40,990 nucleotides of DNA from NCBI GenBank assembly GCA_947165435.1, contig CAMVAI010000023.1, positions 1 to 40,990 on the forward strand, read 5' to 3'. This DNA comes from an uncultured Prevotella sp. Lineage in GTDB: Bacteria; Bacteroidota; Bacteroidia; Bacteroidales; Bacteroidaceae. The stretch's first letter is position 1, and each line of letters begins with the position of its first letter. Shown here in pieces: positions 34,109 through 40,929 of this stretch. The translations under genes were made by a program, and so were the position numbers. The notes below the pieces were generated by a model that was not told the DNA's origin, searched no databases, and worked only from the letters and a program-made list of their open reading frames with translations.

Positions 34109-34650
34109 GGTGTCGGGGGCTCGAACATCAGGCGGTACTCCACGGGCGTCAGACCGGTGGCCTGCTGCATGCGCCGCTGGAAGGTGCGCACGCTGGTGAA
34201 GCCGGCGTCCTGAGAGATGGCCGCCACGCTGTAGTTGGGGTGCTGGCGCATCAGCTCCATGGCACTGATGACGCGGCGGAAGTCGATGTAGTCCTCGGGG
34301 GTGTGGTGCGGCGTGTTGTGACGGAATAGGCGCGTCAGGCGTAGCGGCGTCACACCCAATAGCCGGGCCAGCGCCTCGGCATCGAAGTCGGGCTGCAGGT
34401 GCGGCTTCTCCTTCTCCACGCGGGCTTCGATGAGTGCCAGCAGCTCCACGTCGTCCTTCAGGTCGGCACGCGCCATGCGCCGACGGTCGTTCAGCAGCAG
34501 CTCCTTCAGCAGCTGCACGCGCATCCGTGTGTCGTGCCACACGTCGAGCTGCTCGCTCAGCGCCAGATTCCGACTGACCAACCGGTGGTTCTCGTCAGTC
34601 AGCCTGGCGTTCTCGGCCCGCAGCTCCTCTAACTCCTTGTCCTTCGTCAT
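34105..34650 (-). CDS. coiled-coil AraC-family regulator
   Basis: 181 residues starting at the ATG at 34648-34650 (MTKDKELEEL). The longer open frame upstream is translated taacttcg repeat. The N-terminal ~45 residues form a leucine-zipper-like coiled coil (ELEELRAENARLTDENHRLV). The C-terminal half is a two-helix-turn-helix AraC domain: ALARLLGVTPLRLTRLFRH and YSVAAISQDAGFTSVRTFQR, followed by the conserved TGLTPVEYR. No ligand-binding domain is present, so dimerization via the coiled coil is likely. It is last in the regulatory operon and next upstream of the lipoprotein array promoter at 33986, which makes it the best candidate for the array's activator; inference only. Confidence 0.85.
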   Translation of the reverse strand: MTKDKELEELRAENARLTDENHRLVSRNLALSEQLDVWHDTRMRVQLLKELLLNDRRRMARADLKDDVELLALIEARVEKEKPHLQPDFDAEALARLLGVTPLRLTRLFRHNTPHHTPEDYIDFRRVISAMELMRQHPNYSVAAISQDAGFTSVRTFQRRMQQATGLTPVEYRLMFEPPTP

Positions 34651-34729
34651 ACTCTTTACTAATGTCTTTAACTTCTCTAACTTCGAGCGAAGCGTTAACT
34701 TCGATAACTTCGTTAACTTCTCAAATCCC

Positions 34730-35038
34730 TCACTTCTGCTTGAACAGCGTGAAGAATCCGGCGAGGTCCAACGCCTCATAGAGCTCGCAACCCGGCTGCA
34801 GGCCGGTGACCCGCACTTTGTGACCATTCTGACTGACGTGCTTGTAGACGTTGAGCAGCAAGCGCAGGCCGCTCGACGAAATGTACAACGTGTCGCTGCA
34901 GTCTATCTGAACGTCGCAATCGACACGCTCAAAGACGGGCTGCAAGTCGCGCTCCGCCTGGTTGCTGGCCACCGTGTCGAAGCCCCCGCTGAGGGCCACT
35001 ACCAACAGGCCGTCCTTTTCTGTAATCGTTGTCTTCAT
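34730..35038 (-). CDS. STAS-domain anti-anti-sigma-like protein (SpoIIAA/RsbV type)
   Basis: 102 residues, a single STAS domain of normal length. The conserved helix start is TLYISSSGLRLLLNVYKHV, with Ser56 immediately before Gly at the position phosphorylated in SpoIIAA and RsbV. In such systems an RsbW-type kinase phosphorylates this Ser and a PP2C phosphatase removes the phosphate. Both activities appear in the fused protein encoded 15 bp upstream, which supports a complete partner-switching circuit. No sigma factor is encoded nearby. The downstream target could be the AraC protein 79 bp further on, or something elsewhere. Confidence 0.9.
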   Translation of the reverse strand: MKTTITEKDGLLVVALSGGFDTVASNQAERDLQPVFERVDCDVQIDCSDTLYISSSGLRLLLNVYKHVSQNGHKVRVTGLQPGCELYEALDLAGFFTLFKQK

Positions 35039-35053
35039 ATCAATTATAAATTG

Positions 35054-37021
35054 TCAATTATCAATTATCAATTTTTTAATAGTGAGAATGTTCCGCCCGT
35101 CCTCGCGCCGGTATTCCAGTGCGTCGCTCATGCGGCGGATGAAGAGGATGCCCAGGCCGCCCTCCTCGCGCTGGTCGGCGGGGATGCTGGTGTCGGCCAT
35201 CGGAGCCGTCGTCGGGTCGAAGGGCTGGCCGTCGTCGGTGACGGTGAGGCGCAGCACGGCGTCGCGCACCTCGGAGGTGAGCACGATGCTCGTGGCTCGG
35301 GCATAGCTGATGACGTTGGTCACGGCCTCCTCGACAGCCACGCGCAAACGCGGCACTTCCTGTTCGGCCAAACGTGCCCTGCGGCCTACCTGCTCCACGA
35401 AGCCCTCCAACAGGGCCAGGTCGGAGCCGTCGGTCTGCAACTCGAGACGGTTGCTGCCCAACCAGCGCAGCGCCATCAGCGTGATGTCGTCGCTCTGCTC
35501 GATGCCGGCGGCATGGTTGTGGGCCGCTGCCTCCATCAGCTCGACGAGGTGGCGCGGCGTCTCGTCGCTATGCTGGCGGGCCAGCGACAGCACACGGTCG
35601 CGAGAGAGCGGTCGATCATGTGCGTCGCGGGCCTCGTTCAGTCCGTCGGTATAGAGGAACAGCATCTCGCCAGCCGTCAGCTGCACCTGCTGCCCCTCGA
35701 ACTGCCAGCCGGGCAATGCCCCCACCGGCAGATTGCGCTTTGAATCCAATGCGGTAGCCAACTTTTCACTTTTATCTATTAACTTTTCACTTAAAATGAT
35801 CGGCTTCTCGTGTCCGGCGTTGCAGTAGTCGAGCTCGCCCGTCGTGAGGTCGAGCACGCCCACGAACATCGTGACGAAGTAGCCGTCGGTCTGCTCCTCG
35901 CACATGGCCGCATGCAGCCCCTGCACAATGGCCGCCGCAGTCAATTTTTCACTTCCGTCTGCGGTAGCAAATTTTTCACTTTTAACTTTTAACTTTTCAC
36001 TTAAATTCCTTCCTGCTTCCGTGCGGAACAGCGCTCGCATGACTGTCATCAGCAGTGCGGCAGGAACGCCCTTGCCCGCCACGTCGCCCACACAGAAGTA
36101 GAGGCGCTCGTCGCGGATGAGGAAGTCGTAGAAGTCGCCACCCACCTCGCGGGCCGGCGTTAGCTGTGCGTACAGCTCCAAGTCGTCGCGCACGGGGAAG
36201 CCGGGGAACGTCTTGGGAATCATCGACTGCTGGATGTCGTGGGCCACGCGCAACTCGCCGGCGATGCGCTCCTTCTCGGCGCTCATGGTCTGCAAGCGGC
36301 GCAGGTAGGCCACGGCGCGATAGACGATGAAGCCCAGCAGGAGCAGGCCAAGCAAATGAAGCAGGGTGTTGCGCAGCACTGCCCGTTGCTGGTTTTCATA
36401 GAACTGCGCGGCCATCTGCGACAGCTCGCGCAACGGCACGTCGGCGGAGAGCACGGCGACCGCCCTCCCGGCAGCGTCGTGGACGGGCAGCGAGTAGCTG
36501 CACATCAGCACGTAGCTGTACTTGCCCTCGTAGGGCTCGCTCCAGTAGCCTCTGCTGGACAGCGCCCGCTTGTACCAAGGCCGCTGCGTATAGTCGATAT
36601 CGTATGTTGGTTCAATCAGGTGCATGTCCTTGCCCTGCCCCTCCTCATAGACGTAGAGCCCGAAGCGCTGTTCTGAACTCCCGCCGCCGTGGACATATCC
36701 AGGCACGAAACCCAGCGACACGCCGACAATCTGCTCCTGGACGAGCACCAGCTGCCGCATGGCCTCACGCAGCGAGTCGGCGTTCATCTCAACGGCCAGC
36801 CGCTCCATCGTGGGCAGCGCGGCGTTGACGGCTGTCTCGACCTCCAGCTTCACCTTGGCAATGCGGTGGCTCCCGTTCAGGTCGCGCTGTGCCTTTTCCG
36901 TCAGCTGCTCGTTGAAGCTGCGCCGCGTGGAGAAGAACTCTAACGCGGTGTTAGCCTCTAACAGCAGCGCGGCGACGACAATCACCAGGATGCTCAGTCG
37001 TGTTTGGTGTTTCAGTTTCAT
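35054..37021 (-). CDS. Cache sensor - PP2C/SpoIIE phosphatase - RsbW-like kinase fusion
   Basis: 655 residues. Membrane segments at about 9-26 and 217-238 flank a Cache-type extracytoplasmic sensor (QRPWYKRAL at 146-154, then GYWSEPYEGKYSYVL). A SpoIIE/PP2C domain follows (about 285-520): REVGGDFYDF (Asp296), CVGDVAGKG (Asp313), LFLYTDG (Asp459) and QSDDIT (Asp511/512) supply the metal ligands. The C-terminal 125 residues are a HATPase_c_2/RsbW-like kinase: VEEAVTNVISYA (Asn569), TDDGQPFD and GGLGIL. It would both dephosphorylate and phosphorylate the STAS partner 15 bp downstream according to an external signal. Two repeat-derived peptides (about 339-357 and 410-427) interrupt the phosphatase domain in loops. 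Confidence 0.92.
   Translation of the reverse strand: MKLKHQTRLSILVIVVAALLLEANTALEFFSTRRSFNEQLTEKAQRDLNGSHRIAKVKLEVETAVNAALPTMERLAVEMNADSLREAMRQLVLVQEQIVGVSLGFVPGYVHGGGSSEQRFGLYVYEEGQGKDMHLIEPTYDIDYTQRPWYKRALSSRGYWSEPYEGKYSYVLMCSYSLPVHDAAGRAVAVLSADVPLRELSQMAAQFYENQQRAVLRNTLLHLLGLLLLGFIVYRAVAYLRRLQTMSAEKERIAGELRVAHDIQQSMIPKTFPGFPVRDDLELYAQLTPAREVGGDFYDFLIRDERLYFCVGDVAGKGVPAALLMTVMRALFRTEAGRNLSEKLKVKSEKFATADGSEKLTAAAIVQGLHAAMCEEQTDGYFVTMFVGVLDLTTGELDYCNAGHEKPIILSEKLIDKSEKLATALDSKRNLPVGALPGWQFEGQQVQLTAGEMLFLYTDGLNEARDAHDRPLSRDRVLSLARQHSDETPRHLVELMEAAAHNHAAGIEQSDDITLMALRWLGSNRLELQTDGSDLALLEGFVEQVGRRARLAEQEVPRLRVAVEEAVTNVISYARATSIVLTSEVRDAVLRLTVTDDGQPFDPTTAPMADTSIPADQREEGGLGILFIRRMSDALEYRREDGRNILTIKKLIIDN
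35750..35796. repeat. GTGAAAA-type repeat inserted in frame in the phosphatase (site 2)
   Basis: GCGGTAGCCAACTTTTCAC with further TTTTCAC units. It encodes ILSEKLIDKSEKLATALDS (residues about 409-427), between NAGHEKP and RNLPVG of the PP2C domain, where related phosphatases have a short loop. Confidence 0.7.
35936..36004. repeat. GTGAAAA-type repeat inserted in frame in the phosphatase (site 1)
   Basis: A double copy: AATTTTTCACTTCCGTC and GCGGTAGCAAATTTTTCAC plus TTTTAAC/TTTTCAC units. It encodes NLSEKLKVKSEKFATADGS and SEKLTAA (residues about 339-363), after the helix following GKGVPAALLM in the PP2C domain. The frame is kept. Confidence 0.72.
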
Positions 37022-37042
37022 TTATTTTTCCTTTTCCCGTTT

Positions 37043-37210
37043 TTACGCCAACAATTCAATATGGTGACTAATCGCGTCGGCCACCTCTCGCTCTGATTCT
37101 TCCAGCTTGCGCCGTTGACTGCTGCACTGAGCAAAGAGCCACCCGGCGATGCCACACAACAGCAGCGCCACTACCAAAATCACAAGCGTCATCGTTACGT
37201 CAGTAATCAT
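37043..37210 (-). CDS. 55-residue single-pass membrane protein
   Basis: A small open frame (ATG at 37208-37210, TAA at 37043-37045) that exactly fills the space between its neighbours. Residues about 7-27 are a clean hydrophobic helix (MTLVILVVALLLCGIAGWLF). The cytoplasmic tail is charged and helical (QRRKLEESEREVADAISHHI). Topology and size resemble the 89-residue protein just upstream. It sits 21 bp before the sensor-phosphatase gene on the same strand, so it is probably part of that operon and may interact with the sensor. Function unknown. Confidence 0.68.
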   Translation of the reverse strand: MITDVTMTLVILVVALLLCGIAGWLFAQCSSQRRKLEESEREVADAISHHIELLA

Positions 37211-37255
37211 ATCAATTTGTTGTTTTTTTTGAATATTCCGTATGTTATGAAAGCC

Positions 37256-37525
37256 TTATCTGTCAAAGGGGATGGTTAGCTCGGGGTGTTCCGCTTTTCT
37301 TTCTATCTCATGGAACTTCGGGAGATTGTCAACGCCCTGTTCGCGTGCCTGGAATAACCGTGCTATCTCGCGGCGCTCCCGTTGGATGACTTCACGCCGC
37401 CGTTGCAATAGCTGGCGACGCCGTCGTACAAGCCATGCCAATACAGTGATGACCACAACCAGCACAATGGTGATCACGATCAACACGGAGAGGATGATGT
37501 TATTGTTTTCCATAGGCTCTGTCAT
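37256..37525 (-). CDS. 89-residue single-pass membrane protein
   Basis: Begins MTEPMENNN; its ATG overlaps the stop codon of the membrane-anchored AraC gene (ATGA, 37522-37525), so the two are translationally coupled. An alternative start is the Met at residue 5. One hydrophobic helix spans about 10-32. A very Arg-rich helix follows (WLVRRRRQLLQRRREVIQRE), then a short acidic and amphipathic tail. Orientation is clearly N-out, C-in by the positive-inside rule. It may modulate the AraC regulator or the sensor-phosphatase in the membrane. No family is recognised. Confidence 0.75.
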   Translation of the reverse strand: MTEPMENNNIILSVLIVITIVLVVVITVLAWLVRRRRQLLQRRREVIQRERREIARLFQAREQGVDNLPKFHEIERKAEHPELTIPFDR

Positions 37526-38157
37526 TTTTCAGTTTTCATTTCCCTGTACTTCGTGGGCGAGACACCGTATTTGTTCTTGAAGTCGGTGGTGAATGTCGAG
37601 GCGTGCACGAAGCCCGAAGCGGCCGCTATCTCGACCAGCGTCATCTCCGGCCGTTCGTCCATCAGCTGTCTGGCATGCTCCAACCGGCATTCGCGGATGA
37701 ACTCAGGCACCGACGTGCCAGCCATCGAGAACAGCGTGCTGATGCGCTTGCCGGACATGTGGAAGTGCTTGATCATGTCAGAGCGTCCGAACTTCGGCAT
37801 CGTGTAGAGCTGCTCATTGCGGATGGTGTCGGTCAACAGGCTAAACTGTATTTCGTAAAGACCTTTGTTGAACTTGTCTTCCTCGGCAGTTTCATCCATA
37901 GCGCTGTCCGTCGGCTTGTCTGTCTGTCCTGTCGGCTTCTCAGTCTGTCCTGTCGGTTTGTTAGTCTGTTCAGCTGGCTCGTTTGTTTGTCCAGCCGGCG
38001 TGTTAGTCTTGTCCGTCACCCCGAGCTCCTTGTCCGACAACAGTTCCGACAACTGGAGGAAAATGGGGTCATACTTATGGCGATAGTAAAGGCTGACCAC
38101 CAATGCGGTCGCCAAAATGGCAAAGCCTAATACAATGCTCGACAGTATAACTTCCAC
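37522..38157 (-). CDS. membrane-anchored AraC-family regulator
   Basis: 211 residues. An N-terminal membrane helix (about 5-24) is followed by a basic stop-transfer stretch (YYRHKYD). A linker at 51-85 consists of five imperfect 7-residue repeats of the type TN/TExPxxQ. The C-terminal ~110 residues are an AraC DNA-binding domain: MIKHFHMSGKRISTLFSMAG for the first helix-turn-helix, then EIAAASGFVHASTFTTDFKN and YGVSPTKYREMK. The domain is a close relative of the C-terminus of the 39294-40910 protein. It must act on DNA from the membrane, or be released by proteolysis. It is first in the regulatory operon, with its own TAnnTTTG promoter and direct repeats upstream. Confidence 0.86.
   Translation of the reverse strand: MEVILSSIVLGFAILATALVVSLYYRHKYDPIFLQLSELLSDKELGVTDKTNTPAGQTNEPAEQTNKPTGQTEKPTGQTDKPTDSAMDETAEEDKFNKGLYEIQFSLLTDTIRNEQLYTMPKFGRSDMIKHFHMSGKRISTLFSMAGTSVPEFIRECRLEHARQLMDERPEMTLVEIAAASGFVHASTFTTDFKNKYGVSPTKYREMKTEK
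37903..38007. repeat. 21-bp tandem repeat, five copies, in the AraC linker
   Basis: Imperfect 21-bp units (for example CTGTCCTGTCGGCTTCTCAGT) encode the TN/TExPxxQ linker of the membrane AraC protein. The period is divisible by three, so copy-number change would alter linker length and not the frame. Confidence 0.7.
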
Positions 38158-38199
38158 TTCCTGCGATTTGTTTCGTTATTTTTATCAATTCTCTTGCTG

Positions 38200-38207
38200 C
38201 AAATTTA
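38200..38207 (-). promoter_or_regulatory. promoter -7 box for the regulatory operon
   Basis: TAAATTTG on the minus strand, about 43 bp upstream of the ATG at 38157. It fits TAnnTTTG. Confidence 0.5.
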
Positions 38208-38279
38208 CCTAAATTATTAGGTATAGACAATAGCTGTGACAATCCCCTAAGCCTTTTTGTACAACATCAAAAGGAATTA

Positions 38280-38317
38280 CACAAATCCAAAAGACACACG
38301 GCACAAATCCAAAAGAC
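38280..38317. promoter_or_regulatory. direct repeat, possible AraC operator
   Basis: CACAAATCCAAAAGAC occurs exactly at 38280-38295 and at 38302-38317, a 22-bp period (two helical turns). It is about 75 bp upstream of the -7 box of the membrane AraC gene. AraC proteins bind tandem half-sites with this spacing. Autoregulation is an inference. Confidence 0.45.
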
Positions 38318-38350
38318 TTATGCCGATAATATCAAAATCAGACAACAACA

Positions 38351-38386
38351 AATAAAAGAGCCACGACCCCTCGGCCGTGGCTCTTA
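38351..38386 (-). terminator. intrinsic terminator of the GNAT unit
   Basis: A 10-bp perfect stem, AAGAGCCACG (38356-38365) with CGTGGCTCTT (38376-38385). On the minus strand it is followed by TTTTATTTG. It lies about 20 bp after the stop codon of the GNAT gene. Confidence 0.8.
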
Positions 38387-38403
38387 TAGCAAAAATAAAA
38401 TAG

Positions 38404-39009
38404 TTATTTTCTGATAGAAGGTCGTCTTAAAAGTATCATATCTCGGAACATGAGTCGCGTTTCTAATGGACCGTCTTTCTCAATATCCCAATTACGATAC
38501 TGCATTTCCTGTTCAAGGGAGGAAAAGAAAAGATTGAGACCGTTGCGTTGGTAAAAGTCCAACAAGTGTGGCTCGTCGTATGCATCGACAATAAGGTGGC
38601 GACAACCAGATTTATTGTCCGGAGAGGTAAACCACTGCATAACAAAGTCAATAATCTGAGGACCGAGGTGCAAACCTTTGTACTTGACATCGACACCAAG
38701 CTGGGCAAGAAGAATAGAAGGGTAATTGATAAGACCTTTTTCGTGATGCACCTCAAAGCCTATTTTTTTCTGGCGGGCGTTAGGCAATCGCTTGGTAAAG
38801 ATGCTGGCATTGGCCACAGTAAAACCTGCGACCACTTCCGTTGGGCGGTCGCGATGTACCCAATAGTAAGTCTTCCCAAACAGCTCGTCTTGATAATCCT
38901 GCGCTTCTTCGCGGAAGAATTTATTGACAGACTCCCGACCACAGTCAAAAGACTTTAAGTCAAGCTCTGTTGTGCCTTGTGGGGAAAACAAAAGATCTGC
39001 GAGTGTCAT
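38404..39009 (-). CDS. GNAT-family acetyltransferase, toxin-like (TacT/AtaT type)
   Basis: 201 residues. The start KSFDCGRESVNKFFREEAQD resembles the F-x-CG-x-x-x-L-x-x-F-L motif of GNAT toxins, which acetylate the amino group of aminoacyl-tRNA. AGFTVANASI and LLAQLGVDVKYKGLHLGPQI follow the GNAT core. The acetyl-CoA loop reads K-Y-K-G-L-H-L-G where the family usually has R-x-x-G-x-G-x-G, so it is slightly degenerate. FYQRNGLNLF near the end is the usual Tyr helix. Its ATG overlaps the stop of a 60-residue partner by 4 nt, as in toxin-antitoxin pairs. A non-toxin acetyltransferase is the alternative. It has its own promoter and terminator. Confidence 0.8.
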   Translation of the reverse strand: MTLADLLFSPQGTTELDLKSFDCGRESVNKFFREEAQDYQDELFGKTYYWVHRDRPTEVVAGFTVANASIFTKRLPNARQKKIGFEVHHEKGLINYPSILLAQLGVDVKYKGLHLGPQIIDFVMQWFTSPDNKSGCRHLIVDAYDEPHLLDFYQRNGLNLFFSSLEQEMQYRNWDIEKDGPLETRLMFRDMILLRRPSIRK

Positions 39010-39188
39010 TTCTGCGACATTTTGCGTTGAAATTCAAGGGAACGTTCCATGATTCCATTGAACCAGTCTTCTTTCTCTTGACTCCACTCTGAACCCGCAA
39101 GATGCTTGGCGTTGTACTCGCACTGCTCGATGAAGCGTTCTGCTACTTCACCTGTCAGCACAGGAATGTTTGTTACTGGAATTGCCAT
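39006..39188 (-). CDS. small partner of the GNAT protein, putative antitoxin
   Basis: 60 residues (MAIPVTNIPVLTGEVAERFI...), hydrophilic, helical and acidic, with Trp-containing WSQEKEDWFNGIMERS. It has no visible ribbon-helix-helix, unlike DUF1778 antitoxins of the classic TacAT systems. So, if it is an antitoxin, it may neutralise by direct contact. It overlaps the GNAT start by 4 nt (ATGA) and is preceded by a TAnnTTTG promoter about 30 bp upstream. The pairing is what suggests its role; sequence alone does not. Confidence 0.65.
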   Translation of the reverse strand: MAIPVTNIPVLTGEVAERFIEQCEYNAKHLAGSEWSQEKEDWFNGIMERSLEFQRKMSQK

Positions 39189-39216
39189 ATCTTTACCTTT
39201 CTTCTATTTTTCGCTG

Positions 39217-39224
39217 CAAAAGTA
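39217..39224 (-). promoter_or_regulatory. promoter -7 box for the GNAT pair
   Basis: TACTTTTG on the minus strand, about 29 bp upstream of the ATG at 39188. It matches TAnnTTTG. Confidence 0.5.
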
Positions 39225-39293
39225 CGAAATTTCTGCGAAACTATGATGTGTTTCATAGAAAAAATGCATAAAAATGGGATAATTTCATGTTTT

Positions 39294-40910
39294 TTACTTC
39301 TTCGCCTTCAGCTCGCGGTAATTGCTGGGTGTCATGGTGTAGCGGTTCTTGAAGTCAGAACTATAGGTGCTGGCATAGTTGAAGCCGGACTTGGCGGCAA
39401 CCTCCTTGATGCTTAGGTCGGGACGCGTGACAAGAAGGTTGCAGGAATACTCCAGACGGCAATCGCGGATGAAGTCGGCAAGGCTGGTGAACTCCGAACC
39501 TTGCGCGAAGGCTGCACCGACACGACGCTTCGACAACTGGAAGATGTCCATGATTTTCTGGCGGTCCAGGCTGGGGTCGAGGTAGAGGTGCTCGCGTTTG
39601 ATAGCATGGCGCAGACGGAGGAACAGCTCGTCATCGGAAATGTTGTCAAGCGAAAGCAGGTCGGACTCTATAGCGGGCTCAATAGGTGTTACTTGTTGCG
39701 CCTTCTGACCTTGAGAGTAATCACTCCCCTCGTCCTTTCTCCCACCTGAAGGTTGGAGTGTGGCACGCAATGGAGAGGAGCCGGGGGTAAGGCTTTCATA
39801 TTTCTCCTTATATTCAATGGCCTCGCCAATCTGCTCGACCAACACAAGGTTCTTGCGACGGATGACGCGCCACTGGCGGAGGAGCCAGGTGGCAAAGATG
39901 CTGATGAGCATGATGATGATGACCGCTGCCCAGATGATGATGGTCTTGCGCTGACTCTGAGCATTCATCTGTGCTATCTCCAACTTCTGCTCTTGGTCGT
40001 GGTAGCGGGCAGCATACTCGTGGGCCTTGCCCTTCATGAGGCTGTCGCTGAGAACCTTCGAGAGGTCGGCGTAACGGGTCTGGTAGTCGTAGGCTTCAAC
40101 GTAATGGTTCTTGGCATGGGCGGCGATAGCGCGGGAGCGGAGGATGACGGCATAGTCGTCGTTCAGGGTGTCGGCAGCCATGCGCCGTGCTATTTCTGCA
40201 TAGGTCGTCAGGGCTTCGTCGTACATGCCCAGCGCCATCTGTGCCGGGGCTATCATGCGGCGGGCCCCGAAGGTCTTGCCGTAGTTGCTGTTATCAAAAC
40301 GGGCAAGATGTTCTCGTGCTTTCTGGGCGGCAGCCAATTTTTCACTTTTCACTTTCCCCTTTTCACTTATCATTGCGTAAGCTTGTGCCATGAATCCCCA
40401 GGCTTGTGCGCGGCTGAAGTCCATATAGCGGTCGCGGTCATTAGGATGGTCGCTCCACGAGAGACGGTAACTGTCTTCGGCATAGTCCTTGGCATGCTGC
40501 TCATAATGATTCAGACGGTCGAGAATGCGCTGCCCCAGGGCAATGATCTCGTCGTAGCGGTGCAGTTCGTTGAGGGCGTTGATCTTACGCTTGCAGGCAA
40601 CGATGAAGGCATCCATGCGATCGATGCTGCCGGGAGCGTCAAGGTGGCTGATGGCTTCGTCGAGCTTGGCAAGGCCTTCGTTCTCCTGTCCCAGATGCGT
40701 CATCACATAACCAACGTCGGCCTCGCTGCGCCAGCGCTCGGTCTCCTGGCCTTGTTTGTGACAAAGTTCGGCTTTTTGAGCGGCCCAATGCATATATTGC
40801 TCATTGTCGGCCTTGGCACGGCAGGTTGCAATAAGCAGGTCAAGGATATTCTCTTGCTCTGCCGGTTCATTACGTACGGAGTCGTGATTGAGCAATTCCT
40901 TGCAGATCAA
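39294..40910 (-). CDS. TPR - membrane - AraC regulator, 5' truncated
   Basis: The frame is open to 40940 but has no ATG or signal peptide there: the first codon counted here (40910) is TTG. Family members normally begin with a signal peptide and several TPRs, so the 5' end is missing. Residues 1-315 are helical TPR-like repeats (ALGMYDEALTTYAEIARRMA). A membrane helix lies at about 323-344 (IIIWAAVIIIMLISIFATWL). The C-terminal AraC domain (about 425-535) is a close relative of that at 37522-38157. Two repeat-derived peptides are in frame: ISEKGKVKSEKLAAAQ (about 181-196) and LTPGSSPLRATLQPSGG (about 374-390). Family role: a periplasmic TPR sensor tethered to a cytoplasmic DNA-binding domain. 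Probably non-functional if truly cut. Confidence 0.8.
   Translation of the reverse strand: MICKELLNHDSVRNEPAEQENILDLLIATCRAKADNEQYMHWAAQKAELCHKQGQETERWRSEADVGYVMTHLGQENEGLAKLDEAISHLDAPGSIDRMDAFIVACKRKINALNELHRYDEIIALGQRILDRLNHYEQHAKDYAEDSYRLSWSDHPNDRDRYMDFSRAQAWGFMAQAYAMISEKGKVKSEKLAAAQKAREHLARFDNSNYGKTFGARRMIAPAQMALGMYDEALTTYAEIARRMAADTLNDDYAVILRSRAIAAHAKNHYVEAYDYQTRYADLSKVLSDSLMKGKAHEYAARYHDQEQKLEIAQMNAQSQRKTIIIWAAVIIIMLISIFATWLLRQWRVIRRKNLVLVEQIGEAIEYKEKYESLTPGSSPLRATLQPSGGRKDEGSDYSQGQKAQQVTPIEPAIESDLLSLDNISDDELFLRLRHAIKREHLYLDPSLDRQKIMDIFQLSKRRVGAAFAQGSEFTSLADFIRDCRLEYSCNLLVTRPDLSIKEVAAKSGFNYASTYSSDFKNRYTMTPSNYRELKAKK
39720..39795. repeat. G/C-rich dispersed repeat in frame in the TPR-AraC gene
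   Basis: The stretch containing CTCCCCTCGTCCTTTCTCCC and GGAGAGGAGCCGGGGGTAAG encodes SLTPGSSPLRATLQPSGGRK in the linker between the membrane helix and the AraC domain. Its composition and low complexity mark it as an inserted repeat, analogous to 23417-23452. Confidence 0.5.
40328..40372. repeat. GTGAAAA-type repeat in frame in the TPR-AraC gene
   Basis: GGCAGCCAATTTTTCACTTT followed by TTTTCAC/TTTCCCC units. It encodes ISEKGKVKSEKLAAAQ within the TPR region, at a helix junction. Confidence 0.68.
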
Positions 40911-40929
40911 GATAGCTGAGTCCTGGTGC

